Of a stretch of DNA of 64,000 nt, positions 8,941-18,200 are shown one piece after another. Made by a program: the position numbers and the translations under genes. Source of the stretch: Thiobacillus sp. (GTDB lineage Bacteria; Pseudomonadota; Gammaproteobacteria; Burkholderiales; Thiobacillaceae); contig NZ_JAUYRI010000007.1 in assembly GCF_030696885.1 (NCBI RefSeq), positions 83,827-147,826 of the forward strand, read 5' to 3'. The notes under the pieces are model-generated. The model was not told where the DNA came from. It did not search any database and saw nothing but the letters and a program-made list of their open reading frames with translations. Each line of letters opens with the position of its first letter. Position 1 is the first letter of the stretch.

Positions 8941-9318
8941 TCAGGCCAGCCAGCTCGTCAGGGTGGTGCGCAGGGCGGTTTCGTCGACCGGCAGCGGCAG
9001 CGCGGCATCGATGCGCAAGCGGGCGCGAACGGTGTCGAGCACCGCCTGATGGGCGGTTTCGTAGAAAACCAGGATGCGGGTCTGCGGCGTGGCCTGCGCG
9101 GCCGCCAGCAGGGATTCCAGGTTGGACAGGCGGTCGCGAAAGTCGGTCTGGTGATAAAAGTCCGCCACGATGACCGCAGGCGACGCTTTGCGCAGCGCGC
9201 TGATGGCCTTGCGCTCCGACCATTCGGTGACCACGGCGTAGCCCAGTTCCTGAAACAGCGTCTTGTAACCGGCTGTGCCGATGAAGGCATTGACCATCAG
9301 CAGGCGCGGCGCGCTCAT
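8941..9318 (-). CDS. Receiver-like protein coupled to topA
   Basis: A 125-residue single-domain protein with the alternating strand/helix pattern of a CheY-like receiver. Asp53 in VIVADFYHQ sits where the phosphorylated Asp would be, but the usual pair of acidic residues after the first strand is replaced by VNA, and the Thr/Lys positions are not clearly kept. It therefore may not be phosphorylated normally. The start overlaps the topA stop by four bases (ATGA), so it is translated after topA. No output domain and no kinase are next to it. Confidence 0.68.
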   Translation of the reverse strand: MSAPRLLMVNAFIGTAGYKTLFQELGYAVVTEWSERKAISALRKASPAVIVADFYHQTDFRDRLSNLESLLAAAQATPQTRILVFYETAHQAVLDTVRARLRIDAALPLPVDETALRTTLTSWLA

Positions 9319-11903
9319 GCGGCCGGTTTTTTGCCGGCGGGTTTTTTGGCAGTTGCAGCCTTGGCCGGGGCTTTTTTGGTGGCGGGCTTTTTCTTCGCGG
9401 CGGGCTTTTTCGCGTCCTTGGCGTCGGCGTCGGACGTTTTGGCTTTCTTCGCCGCCGCCGGCTTGGCTGCGGTCTTGCGCGCCGGCTTCTTGGCCGGGCC
9501 CTTGGCCACGCGCGCGGCGATCAGCCCAAGCGCTTCATCCAGCGTGATTTCTTCCGGCGTGATGTCCTTCGGCAGCGTGGCGTTGGTGCTGCCGTGCTTG
9601 ACGTACGGGCCGTAGCGGCCGCTACGCACCGTGATGTCCTTGCCGTCCTCCGGGTGCGGGCCCATGTTCTTCAGTACCGAGGCGGCCGAATCGCCACGCG
9701 GCTCGCGTTCCATCGCCAGCACTTCGAGCGCGCGCGCCAGATTGATTTCGTAGACGCTGTCGGCCTTGGGGATCGACTTGAACTTGCCGTCGTGCAGCAG
9801 ATAAGGGCCGAAGCGGCCGTTGTTGGCGACGATCGGCAGCCCGGTGGTGGGGTGATGCCCGACTTCGCGCGGCAGCGAGAGGAATTTCAGCGCCAGTTCC
9901 AGCGTCGCGCTGTCCAGCGGAATGTCCTTCGGCCACGAGGCGCGGCGCGGCTTCGGCGCCTTCTTGTCTTCTGGCATTTCGCCGATCTGCACATACGGCC
10001 CGAAGCGGCCCGACAGCAGTTTGACGTCGAGCCCGGTGGCGGGATCCTTGCCGAGGATGTTGTCGCCCTCGGCGGTGGCGGCGTGCAGCGGGCGCGTGTA
10101 ATCGCACTCGGGATAGCCGGAGCAGCCGATGAAGAGGCCACGTTTGCTGGCCTGCATGAACAAGGGCTTGCTGCACTTGGGGCAGGGCTCCATGATCGGG
10201 CAGCCGCGCTCGACATCCTGCTTGGCTTTCAGCTCGCCATCAAACCCTTTCCAGAACTCGCCCAGCAACTGCGACCACACGCGAGTGCCGTTCGACACAT
10301 CGTCGAGCTTGTCTTCGAGCTTGGCGGTGAAGTCGTAGTCGACGTAATGGCTGAAATGACGGGTGAGGAAGCAGTTGACCAGGCGGCCGATGTCGGTCGG
10401 CTGGAAGCGCTTTTTCTCCAGCACCACGTACTCGCGGTCCTGCAGCGTGGAAATGATGCTGGCGTAAGTGGACGGGCGGCCGATGCCGTGTTCTTCCAGC
10501 GCCTTGACCAAGGAGGCCTCGGTGTAGCGCGGCGGCGGCTGGGTGAAGTGCTGTTCGCCGTAGAGCTTGTCGACCGGCAGGGTTTCGCCCTCGACCAGCG
10601 CCGGCAATTTGGATTCGCCCTCTTCTTCCTCGTCGTCCTGATACACCGCGAGAAAACCGGCGAAGGCCAGTGTCTGCCCGGTGGCGCGGAAGGTGCCCTC
10701 GCCCACCGTGATGTCGGCGGCGACGGTGTCGAACTGCGCCGGCGTCATCTGGCAGGCGACGGTGCGCTTCCAGATCAGCTCGTAGAGGCGGATCTGGTCG
10801 TGCGTCAGAAAGGGTTTTACTGCTTCGGGCGTGCGCATCACCGCGGTCGGGCGCACCGCCTCGTGCGCTTCCTGCGCGTTCTTGGTCTTGGCCTTGTAGG
10901 CGATTGCGGCGGGCGGCAGGAAATCCTTGTCGAAGTTGGTGCTCACATACTTGCGGATGTCGGTGATGGCTTCCTGCGCCAGGTTGACCGAGTCGGTCCG
11001 CATATAGGTGATGAGGCCGACCGGACCTTCGCCGAGGTCGACGCCTTCGTACAGCTGCTGCGCGGTCCGCATCACGCGGTCGGTGGTCATGCCGAGCTGG
11101 CGCACGCCGGCCTGCTGCAGCGTCGAGGTGGTAAAGGGCGCGGCGGGGTTGCGCGAGCGGCGCTTCTTCTCGATGCGCATGACCCGCGCGTCTTTTGCTT
11201 CGAGCGTCGCCAGCCATTCCTTGCTGCGCGCCTCGTGTTCGACCGTGAACTGCTCGAGCTTCTCGCCGCGGAAATGGGTGAGTTTTGCGGTGAAAGCCTG
11301 GCTGCCTTTATGGCTGTCGAGGTGCAGCGTCCAGTATTCGCGCGGATCGAACGCCTCGATCTCCAGCTCGCGCTCGACGATCATCCTGAGTGCGGGCGAT
11401 TGCACGCGGCCGGCGGACAGGCCCGGGCTGATCTTCTTCCACAAGAGCGGCGACAGGTTGAAGCCGACCAGATAATCCAGTGCGCGTCGCGCCTGCTGCG
11501 CGTCGACCAGGTCGGAGGCGATTTCGCGCGGGTTGCGCACCGCGTCCTGGATGGCCGATTCGGTGATCTCGTAGAAGGCCACGCGCTTCATCGGCGTCTT
11601 GACCTTGCGTTCCTTGAGGATTTCGCTGATGTGCCAGGAAATCGCCTCGCCTTCGCGGTCCGGGTCGGTTGCCAGCAGCACCAGATCGGCTTTTTTGGCC
11701 GCCTTGACGATGGCCTCGACGTGCTTGGCGTTGCGCTCGATCACCTGGTACTTCATGGCGAAGGTTTCGGTATCGACCGCGCCGGTTTTCGGCTCCAGGT
11801 CGCGCACATGGCCGTAGCTGGCCAGGATGTCGTAGTCGTCGCCGAGGTATTTTTTCAGCGATTTGGATTTTGACGGCGACTCGACGATGACGAGTTTGGA
11901 CAT
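9315..11903 (-). CDS. topA: DNA topoisomerase I
   Basis: An 862-residue type IA topoisomerase that relaxes negative supercoils. The N-terminal Toprim domain starts VIVESPSKSKSLKKYLG and contains DPDREGEAISWH. The catalytic Tyr is Tyr300 in GLITYMRTDSVN. A four-Cys zinc finger (CPKC and CSGYPEC) is followed by three repeats around GRFGPY or GRYGPY and a Lys/Ala-rich basic tail of about 65 residues. ATG 11903 is chosen because the Toprim domain begins there; the open frame extends upstream but overlaps smg. It lies in the LysM-dprA-smg-topA block, 5 bases after smg. Confidence 0.97.
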   Translation of the reverse strand: MSKLVIVESPSKSKSLKKYLGDDYDILASYGHVRDLEPKTGAVDTETFAMKYQVIERNAKHVEAIVKAAKKADLVLLATDPDREGEAISWHISEILKERKVKTPMKRVAFYEITESAIQDAVRNPREIASDLVDAQQARRALDYLVGFNLSPLLWKKISPGLSAGRVQSPALRMIVERELEIEAFDPREYWTLHLDSHKGSQAFTAKLTHFRGEKLEQFTVEHEARSKEWLATLEAKDARVMRIEKKRRSRNPAAPFTTSTLQQAGVRQLGMTTDRVMRTAQQLYEGVDLGEGPVGLITYMRTDSVNLAQEAITDIRKYVSTNFDKDFLPPAAIAYKAKTKNAQEAHEAVRPTAVMRTPEAVKPFLTHDQIRLYELIWKRTVACQMTPAQFDTVAADITVGEGTFRATGQTLAFAGFLAVYQDDEEEEGESKLPALVEGETLPVDKLYGEQHFTQPPPRYTEASLVKALEEHGIGRPSTYASIISTLQDREYVVLEKKRFQPTDIGRLVNCFLTRHFSHYVDYDFTAKLEDKLDDVSNGTRVWSQLLGEFWKGFDGELKAKQDVERGCPIMEPCPKCSKPLFMQASKRGLFIGCSGYPECDYTRPLHAATAEGDNILGKDPATGLDVKLLSGRFGPYVQIGEMPEDKKAPKPRRASWPKDIPLDSATLELALKFLSLPREVGHHPTTGLPIVANNGRFGPYLLHDGKFKSIPKADSVYEINLARALEVLAMEREPRGDSAASVLKNMGPHPEDGKDITVRSGRYGPYVKHGSTNATLPKDITPEEITLDEALGLIAARVAKGPAKKPARKTAAKPAAAKKAKTSDADAKDAKKPAAKKKPATKKAPAKAATAKKPAGKKPAA

Positions 11904-11908
11904 AGGGT

Positions 11909-12355
11909 TTAGTGCAGACGTCCTGGCTCGTGGTTCAGCAACATGTCTTCCAGATGGGTGAAATGCTCGATCAGCCCGCGGCTCCACAACACGATCAGCG
12001 TCATCCAGCGCACGTGGTCCGGTTCGATGTCCTCGCCGCCCAGTGCCATCAGCCCGGAAATCACCCACTCGCGCGATTCGGGATCGAGGATTTCGGCGCC
12101 GACCAGGAAGGACAGCTCGGCGCGGCAGGCGTCGTTCAGGCGCTCAAGTTCTTCCGGCGCGTAATGGCGGTCGAAGGCCTGCGTCAGCCGGTCATGCGTT
12201 GCGCTGCCGGACAGGTTGGCGTACCAGTCGAGCGCGGCGTGGATGTCGGCCTCTTCGAAACCGGCGGCAAACAGGCGTTTTTCAAGCGCATTGCGGTCTG
12301 GCGCGAGTTCGGCCATGCGGAAGCTTTCGTAGAGATAAACCAGAATATCGAGCAT
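11909..12355 (-). CDS. smg: Smg/DUF494 family protein
   Basis: A 148-residue protein of the Smg (DUF494) family, which is found next to dprA in many beta- and gammaproteobacteria. The N-terminus MLDILVYLYESF is the family hallmark, and it fixes the start at ATG 12355. The rest is mostly helical with EEADIHAALDWYANL and a C-terminal HFTHLEDMLLNH. Molecular role unknown. It starts four bases after the dprA stop, so the genes are probably translationally linked. Confidence 0.9.
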   Translation of the reverse strand: MLDILVYLYESFRMAELAPDRNALEKRLFAAGFEEADIHAALDWYANLSGSATHDRLTQAFDRHYAPEELERLNDACRAELSFLVGAEILDPESREWVISGLMALGGEDIEPDHVRWMTLIVLWSRGLIEHFTHLEDMLLNHEPGRLH

Positions 12356-12359
12356 AGGG

Positions 12360-13418
12360 TCAGTGGATTTTTTGGTAGCGCCCGCCGGGCAAGGATGCAA
12401 TTCGCCCGTCCAGTTCAAGCGCCAACAGCTTCGCCGAAAGCGCTTCCAGCGTCAACCCGGTTCTTTGAGCCAGGGTGTCCACCGTGACGGGCGCGCCGTC
12501 GAGCGCGTCCAGAACGGGGTCGGTCGAGTGCTCCGGCAGAGACGGTGGCGTCAGGCGCTGCGGCCACGCCAGTTCGTCGAGGATGTCGGCGGCCGACTCG
12601 ACCAGCTTGGCGCCCTGCTTGATCAGCGCATGGCAGCCGCGCGCCAGCGGCGAGTGGATCGAGCCGGGAATGGCAAACACGTCGCGCCCCTGTTCGGTGG
12701 CGACCCGCGCGGTGATCAGCGAACCGCTGTCGGGCGCGGCCTCCACCACCAGCACGCCCAGGCTCAAGCCGCTGATGAGCCGGTTGCGGCGCGGAAAGTG
12801 GCCCGGCAGCGGCGGCGTGCCGAGCGCGAACTCCGACACGATCAGCCCGTTTTCCACCAGCTGGTGTGCCAGCGCCTTGTTGCGCGCGGGATAGACGCGG
12901 TCGAGCCCGGTGCCGACGATGGCCACGCTCGATCCCGCCCCCGCCAGCCCGCCCCGGTGTGCCGCCGCGTCGATGCCGAGCGCGAGTCCGCTGATGATGG
13001 TGAGCCCGGCGTCGGACAGCGCGTGGGCAAACGCCTCGGCGTCGCGTACGCCCTGCGGGGTGGCGTTGCGGCTGCCGACGATGCCGAAGCCGGGCTGTTT
13101 CAGCAGGTCGCGCCGTCCCTTGCAGTACAGCACCGCGGGCGGGTCGGCGATCTCGAGCAGGGTTTTCGGATAGTCGTCATCCGCCAGCGTCATCAGACTG
13201 TTGCCGGGTTGTGCGAGCCAGGCTTGGGCGGCGTCCACCGCGGCGGCATCGGGTTCACCCAGCAGCGCGTCGCACTGGGCGGCCGACAGATGCAGCATCA
13301 ACGCGCTGCGGCCGGATGCCAAAACGGCCTCCGGAGAACCGAAGGCCGTCAGCAGGCGAAGCAGGCTGGTGTTGCCCACCCCGTCAGCCAGGACGAGGCG
13401 CAGCCAGGGGTCGGTCAC
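12360..13418 (-). CDS. dprA: DNA-processing protein DprA (Smf)
   Basis: A 352-residue protein that binds incoming single-stranded DNA and loads RecA in natural transformation. The Rossmann-like core is clear: GIVGSRNATPQG (residues 112-123), SGLALGIDAAAHRGGL, VAIVGTGLDRVYPARN, then PRRNRLISGLS and FAIPGSIHSPLARGCH. An N-terminal helical SAM-like region precedes it, and a C-terminal winged-helix DML1-like domain (about residues 295-350) follows. The start is GTG 13418. Its presence does not prove competence, as dprA is widespread. Confidence 0.95.
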   Translation of the reverse strand: MTDPWLRLVLADGVGNTSLLRLLTAFGSPEAVLASGRSALMLHLSAAQCDALLGEPDAAAVDAAQAWLAQPGNSLMTLADDDYPKTLLEIADPPAVLYCKGRRDLLKQPGFGIVGSRNATPQGVRDAEAFAHALSDAGLTIISGLALGIDAAAHRGGLAGAGSSVAIVGTGLDRVYPARNKALAHQLVENGLIVSEFALGTPPLPGHFPRRNRLISGLSLGVLVVEAAPDSGSLITARVATEQGRDVFAIPGSIHSPLARGCHALIKQGAKLVESAADILDELAWPQRLTPPSLPEHSTDPVLDALDGAPVTVDTLAQRTGLTLEALSAKLLALELDGRIASLPGGRYQKIH

Positions 13419-13446
13419 GCGCGCGGCATCTTCTGCGTGCGCACGA

Positions 13447-14640
13447 TCAGGGGTTCCTGACCGTATCGAGCAGGTAGACCGGCCCGTCGGACTGCATGAT
13501 CAGCGCATACGACACGCGGTCGTACACGCGGTACAGCATCACCTGGCCGCTGTAGGCGTCGGGCAGCTTGACTGCCCGGTCGCTGCGATTGCCGAGGCAG
13601 GTGCTGCGGAAGCTGTTGCGCACATCGGCCGCCTGGTCGTAGGTGACCTTGCTGCCTTCCTTCAGGCAGCGCACGTCGCTGTAAAGCCAGGCGCCGCCAT
13701 CGGGGACGCCGGTGGCCTTTTCATTGACCCAGGTCATGCGGTCTTTTTCGTCGCGCGTCAGCATCACGGCCTGGCCTTCGCGAAACACCGACAGCACATG
13801 ACCGGGTTCGAGGCCGTCGCGGCTGCCGCGGTTGATCACCACGGTCTGGTAGCGGCCGCTGTCGGACAGGCCGCCGTAAGCCGAAATGATGCGGCCGCTG
13901 ACCGCGGTTTCGGGCGCGTGCGGGATGTATTCGAAGGTGGTGCTTTCGTCGGCTTCCACCAGCTTGTCCTTGGGCAGGATTTCCTGGGCCGACTGGGTGA
14001 TGTGGATTTTCTGCGGCGCGCCCTCGACCAGGGTGCGCGCATCGCCCAGGTATTCGACTTCGTAGCCCAGCACTTCGCCGGTTTCCGGGTCCTTGAGCTG
14101 CTTGCCGGGGCGCAGCACGTTCCAGCGCGTGACGCCGGGCTTGCCGCCGGTGGCGAAGGCGTCGTCACCCGCGGCCAGCACCACCCGCTCGGCATTGCTG
14201 CCCAGAATGAAGGGCGCGTCGTCGAGCGCGCCTTTCGGCACCACGCGCGGCTGCGACAGGAAGGGGTGGATCACGCGGATCGGAATGGCCGGAATCGCGT
14301 CGCTGCCGATTTCGCTTGCGCGCGCGCCGGGCGACAGCCGGACGGTCTGCATGCCGCCCTTGTCGCCCCGCACCAGCGACAGCCGCGGCGCCTTGCCGCT
14401 GCGGTCGAGCACGATCAGGTCGCCCGGATAAATCAGGTGCGGGTTGCGGATCTCGTCGCGGTTCAGATTCCAGATCTGCGGCCAGCGCCACGGATCCTTG
14501 AGGAATTTGCCGGAGATGTCCCACAGGGTGTCGCCCTTGACGACCACATGGGTGTCCGGGGCGTTGTCCTGCAGTTTAAGGGTGTCAGCCAGCGCAGGTG
14601 CAGCCAACAGCAGGGCAAGAGAAACAACGAGTAGACGCAC
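13447..14640 (-). CDS. Exported LysM-domain protein
   Basis: A 397-residue protein with a signal peptide ending APALA and a LysM domain at about residues 30-80 (VVKGDTLWDISGKFLKDPWRWPQIW and PHLIYPGDLIVLD). LysM domains bind peptidoglycan, so it probably sits in the periplasm near the wall. The remaining 300 residues are a conserved but unnamed region. I choose GTG 14640 because GGAGG is eight bases upstream; an ATG five codons earlier overlaps that site. It is the first gene of the block running into dprA, smg and topA, and is divergent from def. Confidence 0.85.
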   Translation of the reverse strand: MRLLVVSLALLLAAPALADTLKLQDNAPDTHVVVKGDTLWDISGKFLKDPWRWPQIWNLNRDEIRNPHLIYPGDLIVLDRSGKAPRLSLVRGDKGGMQTVRLSPGARASEIGSDAIPAIPIRVIHPFLSQPRVVPKGALDDAPFILGSNAERVVLAAGDDAFATGGKPGVTRWNVLRPGKQLKDPETGEVLGYEVEYLGDARTLVEGAPQKIHITQSAQEILPKDKLVEADESTTFEYIPHAPETAVSGRIISAYGGLSDSGRYQTVVINRGSRDGLEPGHVLSVFREGQAVMLTRDEKDRMTWVNEKATGVPDGGAWLYSDVRCLKEGSKVTYDQAADVRNSFRSTCLGNRSDRAVKLPDAYSGQVMLYRVYDRVSYALIMQSDGPVYLLDTVRNP

Positions 14641-14655
14641 GGGGGAACCCTCCAT

Positions 14656-14670
14656 TTAGACCTTGTCTAA
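14656..14670. promoter_or_regulatory. Short inverted repeat in the LysM/def divergent region
   Basis: TTAGAC-CTT-GTCTAA is a perfect six-base inverted repeat just upstream of the LysM gene's ribosome-binding site. The surrounding 14641-14801 region is AT-richer than its neighbours and holds TATATT-like hexamers on both strands, so divergent promoters are likely. It could be an operator or a leader hairpin; no regulator is identified. Confidence 0.4.
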
Positions 14671-14801
14671 TTTTCCGTTGAAAATATACTGTGCGCTTAG
14701 CTTACGGCTATCCGTCACCTTATATTTAGTGCGGCGCGCCAGAATCATGCAGATTTTGCATCAAAGTGTGCGCCCATCCCATTCTTTCGTAAAGCTTCGT
14801 T

Positions 14802-15335
14802 ATGGCCAGACTCGACATTTTGCATTACCCTGATGCGCGCCTGCACACCGTCGCCAAGCCGGTGAAAGCGGTCGACGAACGCATCCGCCAACTGGTCGAC
14901 GACATGGCCGAGACCATGTATGCCGCTCCCGGCATCGGACTGGCCGCGACCCAGGTCAATGTGCATGAGCGCGTCATCGTGATCGACATTTCCGAGACCC
15001 ACGATGCGCTGCAGGTGTTCATCAATCCCGAGCTCGTCGCCCAGTCGGGTACCGAGGAAAGCGAGGAAGGCTGCCTGTCGGTGCCCGGCGTATTCGACAA
15101 GGTGACCCGCGCCGAACGCGTCACCGTAAAGGCGCTGGACCGTGACGGCAAGCCGTTCGAACTCGAGGCCGACGGCCTGCTGGCGGTGTGCGTCCAGCAT
15201 GAGATGGATCATTTGATGGGCAAGGTTTTCGTCGACTACCTGTCCAACCTCAAGCGCAACCGCATCAAATCCAGGCTGCTGAAGCAGGCGCGCGAACACC
15301 GGCCCGACGCCGCGCCGGTGCGCGCCTCGCTCTGA
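14802..15335 (+). CDS. def: Peptide deformylase
   Basis: A 177-residue metal-dependent enzyme that removes the formyl group from the initiator Met of new proteins. All three family motifs are present: GIGLAATQV (residues 44-52), EGCLSVPG with metal ligand Cys91, and QHEMDH with metal ligands His133 and His137 and catalytic Glu134. The ATG at 14802 matches the family N-terminus. fmt starts eight bases after its stop, giving the usual def-fmt pair. Confidence 0.98.
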   Translation: MARLDILHYPDARLHTVAKPVKAVDERIRQLVDDMAETMYAAPGIGLAATQVNVHERVIVIDISETHDALQVFINPELVAQSGTEESEEGCLSVPGVFDKVTRAERVTVKALDRDGKPFELEADGLLAVCVQHEMDHLMGKVFVDYLSNLKRNRIKSRLLKQAREHRPDAAPVRASL

Positions 15336-15343
15336 GCCGGCCG

Positions 15344-16264
15344 GTGCGGATTCTGTTTGCGGGCACGCCGCCGTTTGCCGCGGCCGCCCTCGAGGCCCTG
15401 GCCGACGCCGGCCACGACATCGTCCGTGTGCTGACCCAGCCCGACCGCCCGGCCGGGCGCGGCATGAAGCTCACCCCCAGTGCGGTCAAGCAGGCGGCGC
15501 TGGCGCGCGGGTTGTCGCTGTCGCAGCCCGCCAGTCTGAAAACCCCCGAAGCCCAGGCCGAACTCGCGGCCCTGAATGCCGACGTCATGGTGGTCGCCGC
15601 CTATGGCCTGATCCTGCCGCAGGCGGTGCTCGACCTGCCGCGTTTCGGCTGCCTCAACATCCATGCCTCGCTGTTGCCGCGCTGGCGCGGCGCGGCGCCA
15701 ATCCAGCGTGCGATCCTGGCAGGTGACACCGAGACCGGCATCACCATCATGCAGATGGACGCCGGCCTCGACACCGGGGCGATGCTGACGAAAACCCCGG
15801 TGCCGATCCACGACACCGATACCGCGGCCAGTCTGCACGACACGCTGGCCGCGGCCGGCGCGCGCGCGATCGTGGCGGCGCTGGAAAAGCTTTCAACGCT
15901 GGAACCCGAGGCACAGGACGACCGCCAGGCCACCTATGCCGCCAAGCTCAGCAAGGAGGAAGCGCAACTCGACTGGAGCCAGCCGGCCGAGGTGCTGGCG
16001 CGCGCGGTGCGTGCCTACAATCCGGCGCCCGGCGCGTGGACGCTGCTCGACGGCGCGCCGCTGAAAATCTGGGCGGCCGGGGCCGTTGCCGGCACCGGCC
16101 AGCCCGGCACGCTGCTGCGCGCCGACGCCGAGCAGCTGGTCGTCGCCTGCGGCAGTGCCGCATTGGCCCTGCATGAGGTGCAGCCCGCGGGCAGCAAGCG
16201 GATGCCGGCGGCGGCCTTTCTCGCTGGCCGGCCGCTCGCGTCTGGCACGGTTTTCGGCCGCTGA
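15344..16264 (+). CDS. fmt: Methionyl-tRNA formyltransferase
   Basis: A 306-residue enzyme that formylates initiator Met-tRNA using 10-formyl-tetrahydrofolate. N-terminal RILFAGTPPFAAAALEAL, the catalytic NIHASLLPRWRGAAPIQ (His107) and the MDAGLDTG motif (Asp143) are visible. The C-terminal domain spans about residues 205-306. The start is GTG 15344, eight bases after the def stop. It provides the substrate that Def later deformylates. Confidence 0.97.
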   Translation: MRILFAGTPPFAAAALEALADAGHDIVRVLTQPDRPAGRGMKLTPSAVKQAALARGLSLSQPASLKTPEAQAELAALNADVMVVAAYGLILPQAVLDLPRFGCLNIHASLLPRWRGAAPIQRAILAGDTETGITIMQMDAGLDTGAMLTKTPVPIHDTDTAASLHDTLAAAGARAIVAALEKLSTLEPEAQDDRQATYAAKLSKEEAQLDWSQPAEVLARAVRAYNPAPGAWTLLDGAPLKIWAAGAVAGTGQPGTLLRADAEQLVVACGSAALALHEVQPAGSKRMPAAAFLAGRPLASGTVFGR

Positions 16265-16360
16265 GCCCGGATCACGCGACCCGCGTCCTGCTATCATCCG
16301 GCGCTTGTCGCAGCGGCCGGAATCCCATGAATCAAGCAATGAACCCGAGCGTGTCCCCCG

Positions 16361-17617
16361 ATGCGTAATCTGCAAAAACTGGCCGCCGGCGCGCTCGACG
16401 AAGTGCTCGCCGGCGCGGCGCTGCACCAGGTGTTGCCGCGGCGTTTGCAGCAGCTGCAAACACCGGGCGAACGCGGCGCGCTGCAGGACATCGTGTACGG
16501 CAGCCTGCGCCAGCTGGGGCGTCTCGACGCCTGGCTGGACGCGCTGCTGGAGCGCCCGCTGACCGATCCCGAACTCGGCTGGCTGTTGCGCGTGGCGCTC
16601 TACCAGCTGGCCTACACGCGCGCGCCCGCGCATGCGGTGGTGCACAACGCCGTCAGCGCGGCGGGCGAAGGCTGGCGCCGCGGTCTCGCCAACGCGGTGC
16701 TGCGCAACTTTCAGCGTCGCCGCGCCGAGCTGGACAAACTCGCCGATGAACAACCGACCGCGCGCTGGTCGCATCCCGACTGGTGGATTGCCAAACTGCA
16801 AAGCGAGCACCCGGCGCACTGGCAGGCGATCCTTGAGGCCAGCCTGCTGCACCCGCCGTTCACGCTGCGCATCAATTGCCGCCATGGCGATGTCGCGGCG
16901 TATTTGCGGCGCCTGAACGACGCCGGCCTGCCGGCCCATCAAACCGGCCCCGATGCGGTCACGCTCGACCGCGCGGTGCCGGTGCACAGCCTGCCCGGCT
17001 TCGACGAAGGCCATGTGTCGGTGCAGGATGCCGGTGCGCAGTGGGCGGCGCGCCTGCTCGATGCGCAAGCGGGCGAGCGCGTACTGGACGCGTGTGCGGC
17101 GCCCGGCGGCAAGACCGGCCATCTCCTCGAGCGCAGTGAAGTGGAGCTCGTCGCGCTCGACGTCGACGCGGCGCGGCTGGCACGGGTGCAGGAAAACCTC
17201 GATCGACTGCAGCTGAAGGCCACGCTCGTTGCTGGCGACGCCGCGCAGCCCGACGCTTGGTGGGACGGCCGGCCGTTCGATCGCATTCTGGCCGACGTGC
17301 CGTGCAGCGCTTCCGGCGTGGTGCGCCGCAACCCCGACATCAAATGGTTGCGCCGCCCCGAAGACATTGCTCAATTTGCCGCCCAGCAAGCCGTTATGCT
17401 GGAGACGCTGTGGCGACTGCTGGCTCCGGGTGGTACATTGCTTTACGCCACCTGTTCGATATTCCATGAAGAAAACGCCGGGCAAGTGCAGGCATTTCTG
17501 GCGCGCCATGCCGGGGATGCCGAACGCTGTCCGCTTCCAGAACCTTTGTCCGACGGAGTCCTGCTGCCCGCTGCCGAACATGACGGTTTTTATTACGCCC
17601 TGCTGCGCAAGACCTGA
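16361..17617 (+). CDS. rsmB: 16S rRNA (cytosine-967-C5)-methyltransferase RsmB
   Basis: A 418-residue RNA methyltransferase. The N-terminal about 130 residues form the NusB-like helical domain. The C-terminal Rossmann domain has the SAM motif VLDACAAPGGKTGHLLE, and the two catalytic cysteines Cys315 (DVPCSASGVVRRNPD) and Cys365 (YATCSIFHEEN). The gene order def-fmt-rsmB is standard. Its 3' end overlaps the next gene by 38 bases. Confidence 0.96.
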   Translation: MRNLQKLAAGALDEVLAGAALHQVLPRRLQQLQTPGERGALQDIVYGSLRQLGRLDAWLDALLERPLTDPELGWLLRVALYQLAYTRAPAHAVVHNAVSAAGEGWRRGLANAVLRNFQRRRAELDKLADEQPTARWSHPDWWIAKLQSEHPAHWQAILEASLLHPPFTLRINCRHGDVAAYLRRLNDAGLPAHQTGPDAVTLDRAVPVHSLPGFDEGHVSVQDAGAQWAARLLDAQAGERVLDACAAPGGKTGHLLERSEVELVALDVDAARLARVQENLDRLQLKATLVAGDAAQPDAWWDGRPFDRILADVPCSASGVVRRNPDIKWLRRPEDIAQFAAQQAVMLETLWRLLAPGGTLLYATCSIFHEENAGQVQAFLARHAGDAERCPLPEPLSDGVLLPAAEHDGFYYALLRKT

Positions 17618-18200
17618 CACTGCCCTGCTGCGCAGGCTGTTCGCGCTGGTGCTGGCGGGCTGGCTGGCGCTGGCCGGAAGCGCGCTGGCCAGCGATAAAA
17701 GCGCGGTGCGACAGGCCGCCATCCAGGCGACGCCGCAAGGCTATGTGCTGGATGCGCTGATCGACATTGCGCTCAATCCCACGCTGGAAGATGCGCTCGC
17801 CAAGGGCATCCACCTGCATTTCCAGCTGCAGCTGGAAATGAGCCGCCCGCGCAGCTGGTGGTTCGACGAAGGCATCGCCGAGCCGGTGCGCAAGCTGCGG
17901 ATTTACTACCACCTGCTGCTGCGCCGTTACGTTGTCGAAACTGGCTATACCACCCGCACGGCTGCCACCCTCGACGAGGCGCTCACCCTGCTGGGGCAGG
18001 TGGAGAGCTGGCATGTGCTGGACCGCGGCGTGCTCAGGCCCGGCCAGCGTTACGATGCCCGCCTGCGGTTGCGTCTCGACACCGCGCAGCTACCCAAGCC
18101 CCTGTCCATCGGCGCGGTGACCAGCGACAAATGGGAGCTGGTGACGCCCTGGTACGACTGGTCGTTCGAAGCGCCCCTCGTCAAATCGCCCATGCCCTGA
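17580..18200 (+). CDS. DUF4390 family exported protein
   Basis: A 206-residue protein of the DUF4390 family, found between rsmB and ntrY in many betaproteobacteria. A hydrophobic N-terminal segment ending SALA (about residues 18-36) looks like a signal peptide. The mature part is beta-rich, with HFQLQLEMSRPRSWWFDE and KLRIYYHLLLRRYVV. ATG 17580 is the only in-frame ATG before the hydrophobic segment, so the gene starts inside rsmB; a non-ATG start further down is possible. The stop overlaps the ntrY start (TGATG). Function unknown; location suggests an envelope protein tied to the NtrYX system. Confidence 0.8.
   Translation: MTVFITPCCARPDTALLRRLFALVLAGWLALAGSALASDKSAVRQAAIQATPQGYVLDALIDIALNPTLEDALAKGIHLHFQLQLEMSRPRSWWFDEGIAEPVRKLRIYYHLLLRRYVVETGYTTRTAATLDEALTLLGQVESWHVLDRGVLRPGQRYDARLRLRLDTAQLPKPLSIGAVTSDKWELVTPWYDWSFEAPLVKSPMP

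Noticed and set aside
9594..11873. Plus-strand open frame of about 759 codons opposite topA
   Set aside because: It mirrors topA codons and shows no recognisable domain; topA is certain.
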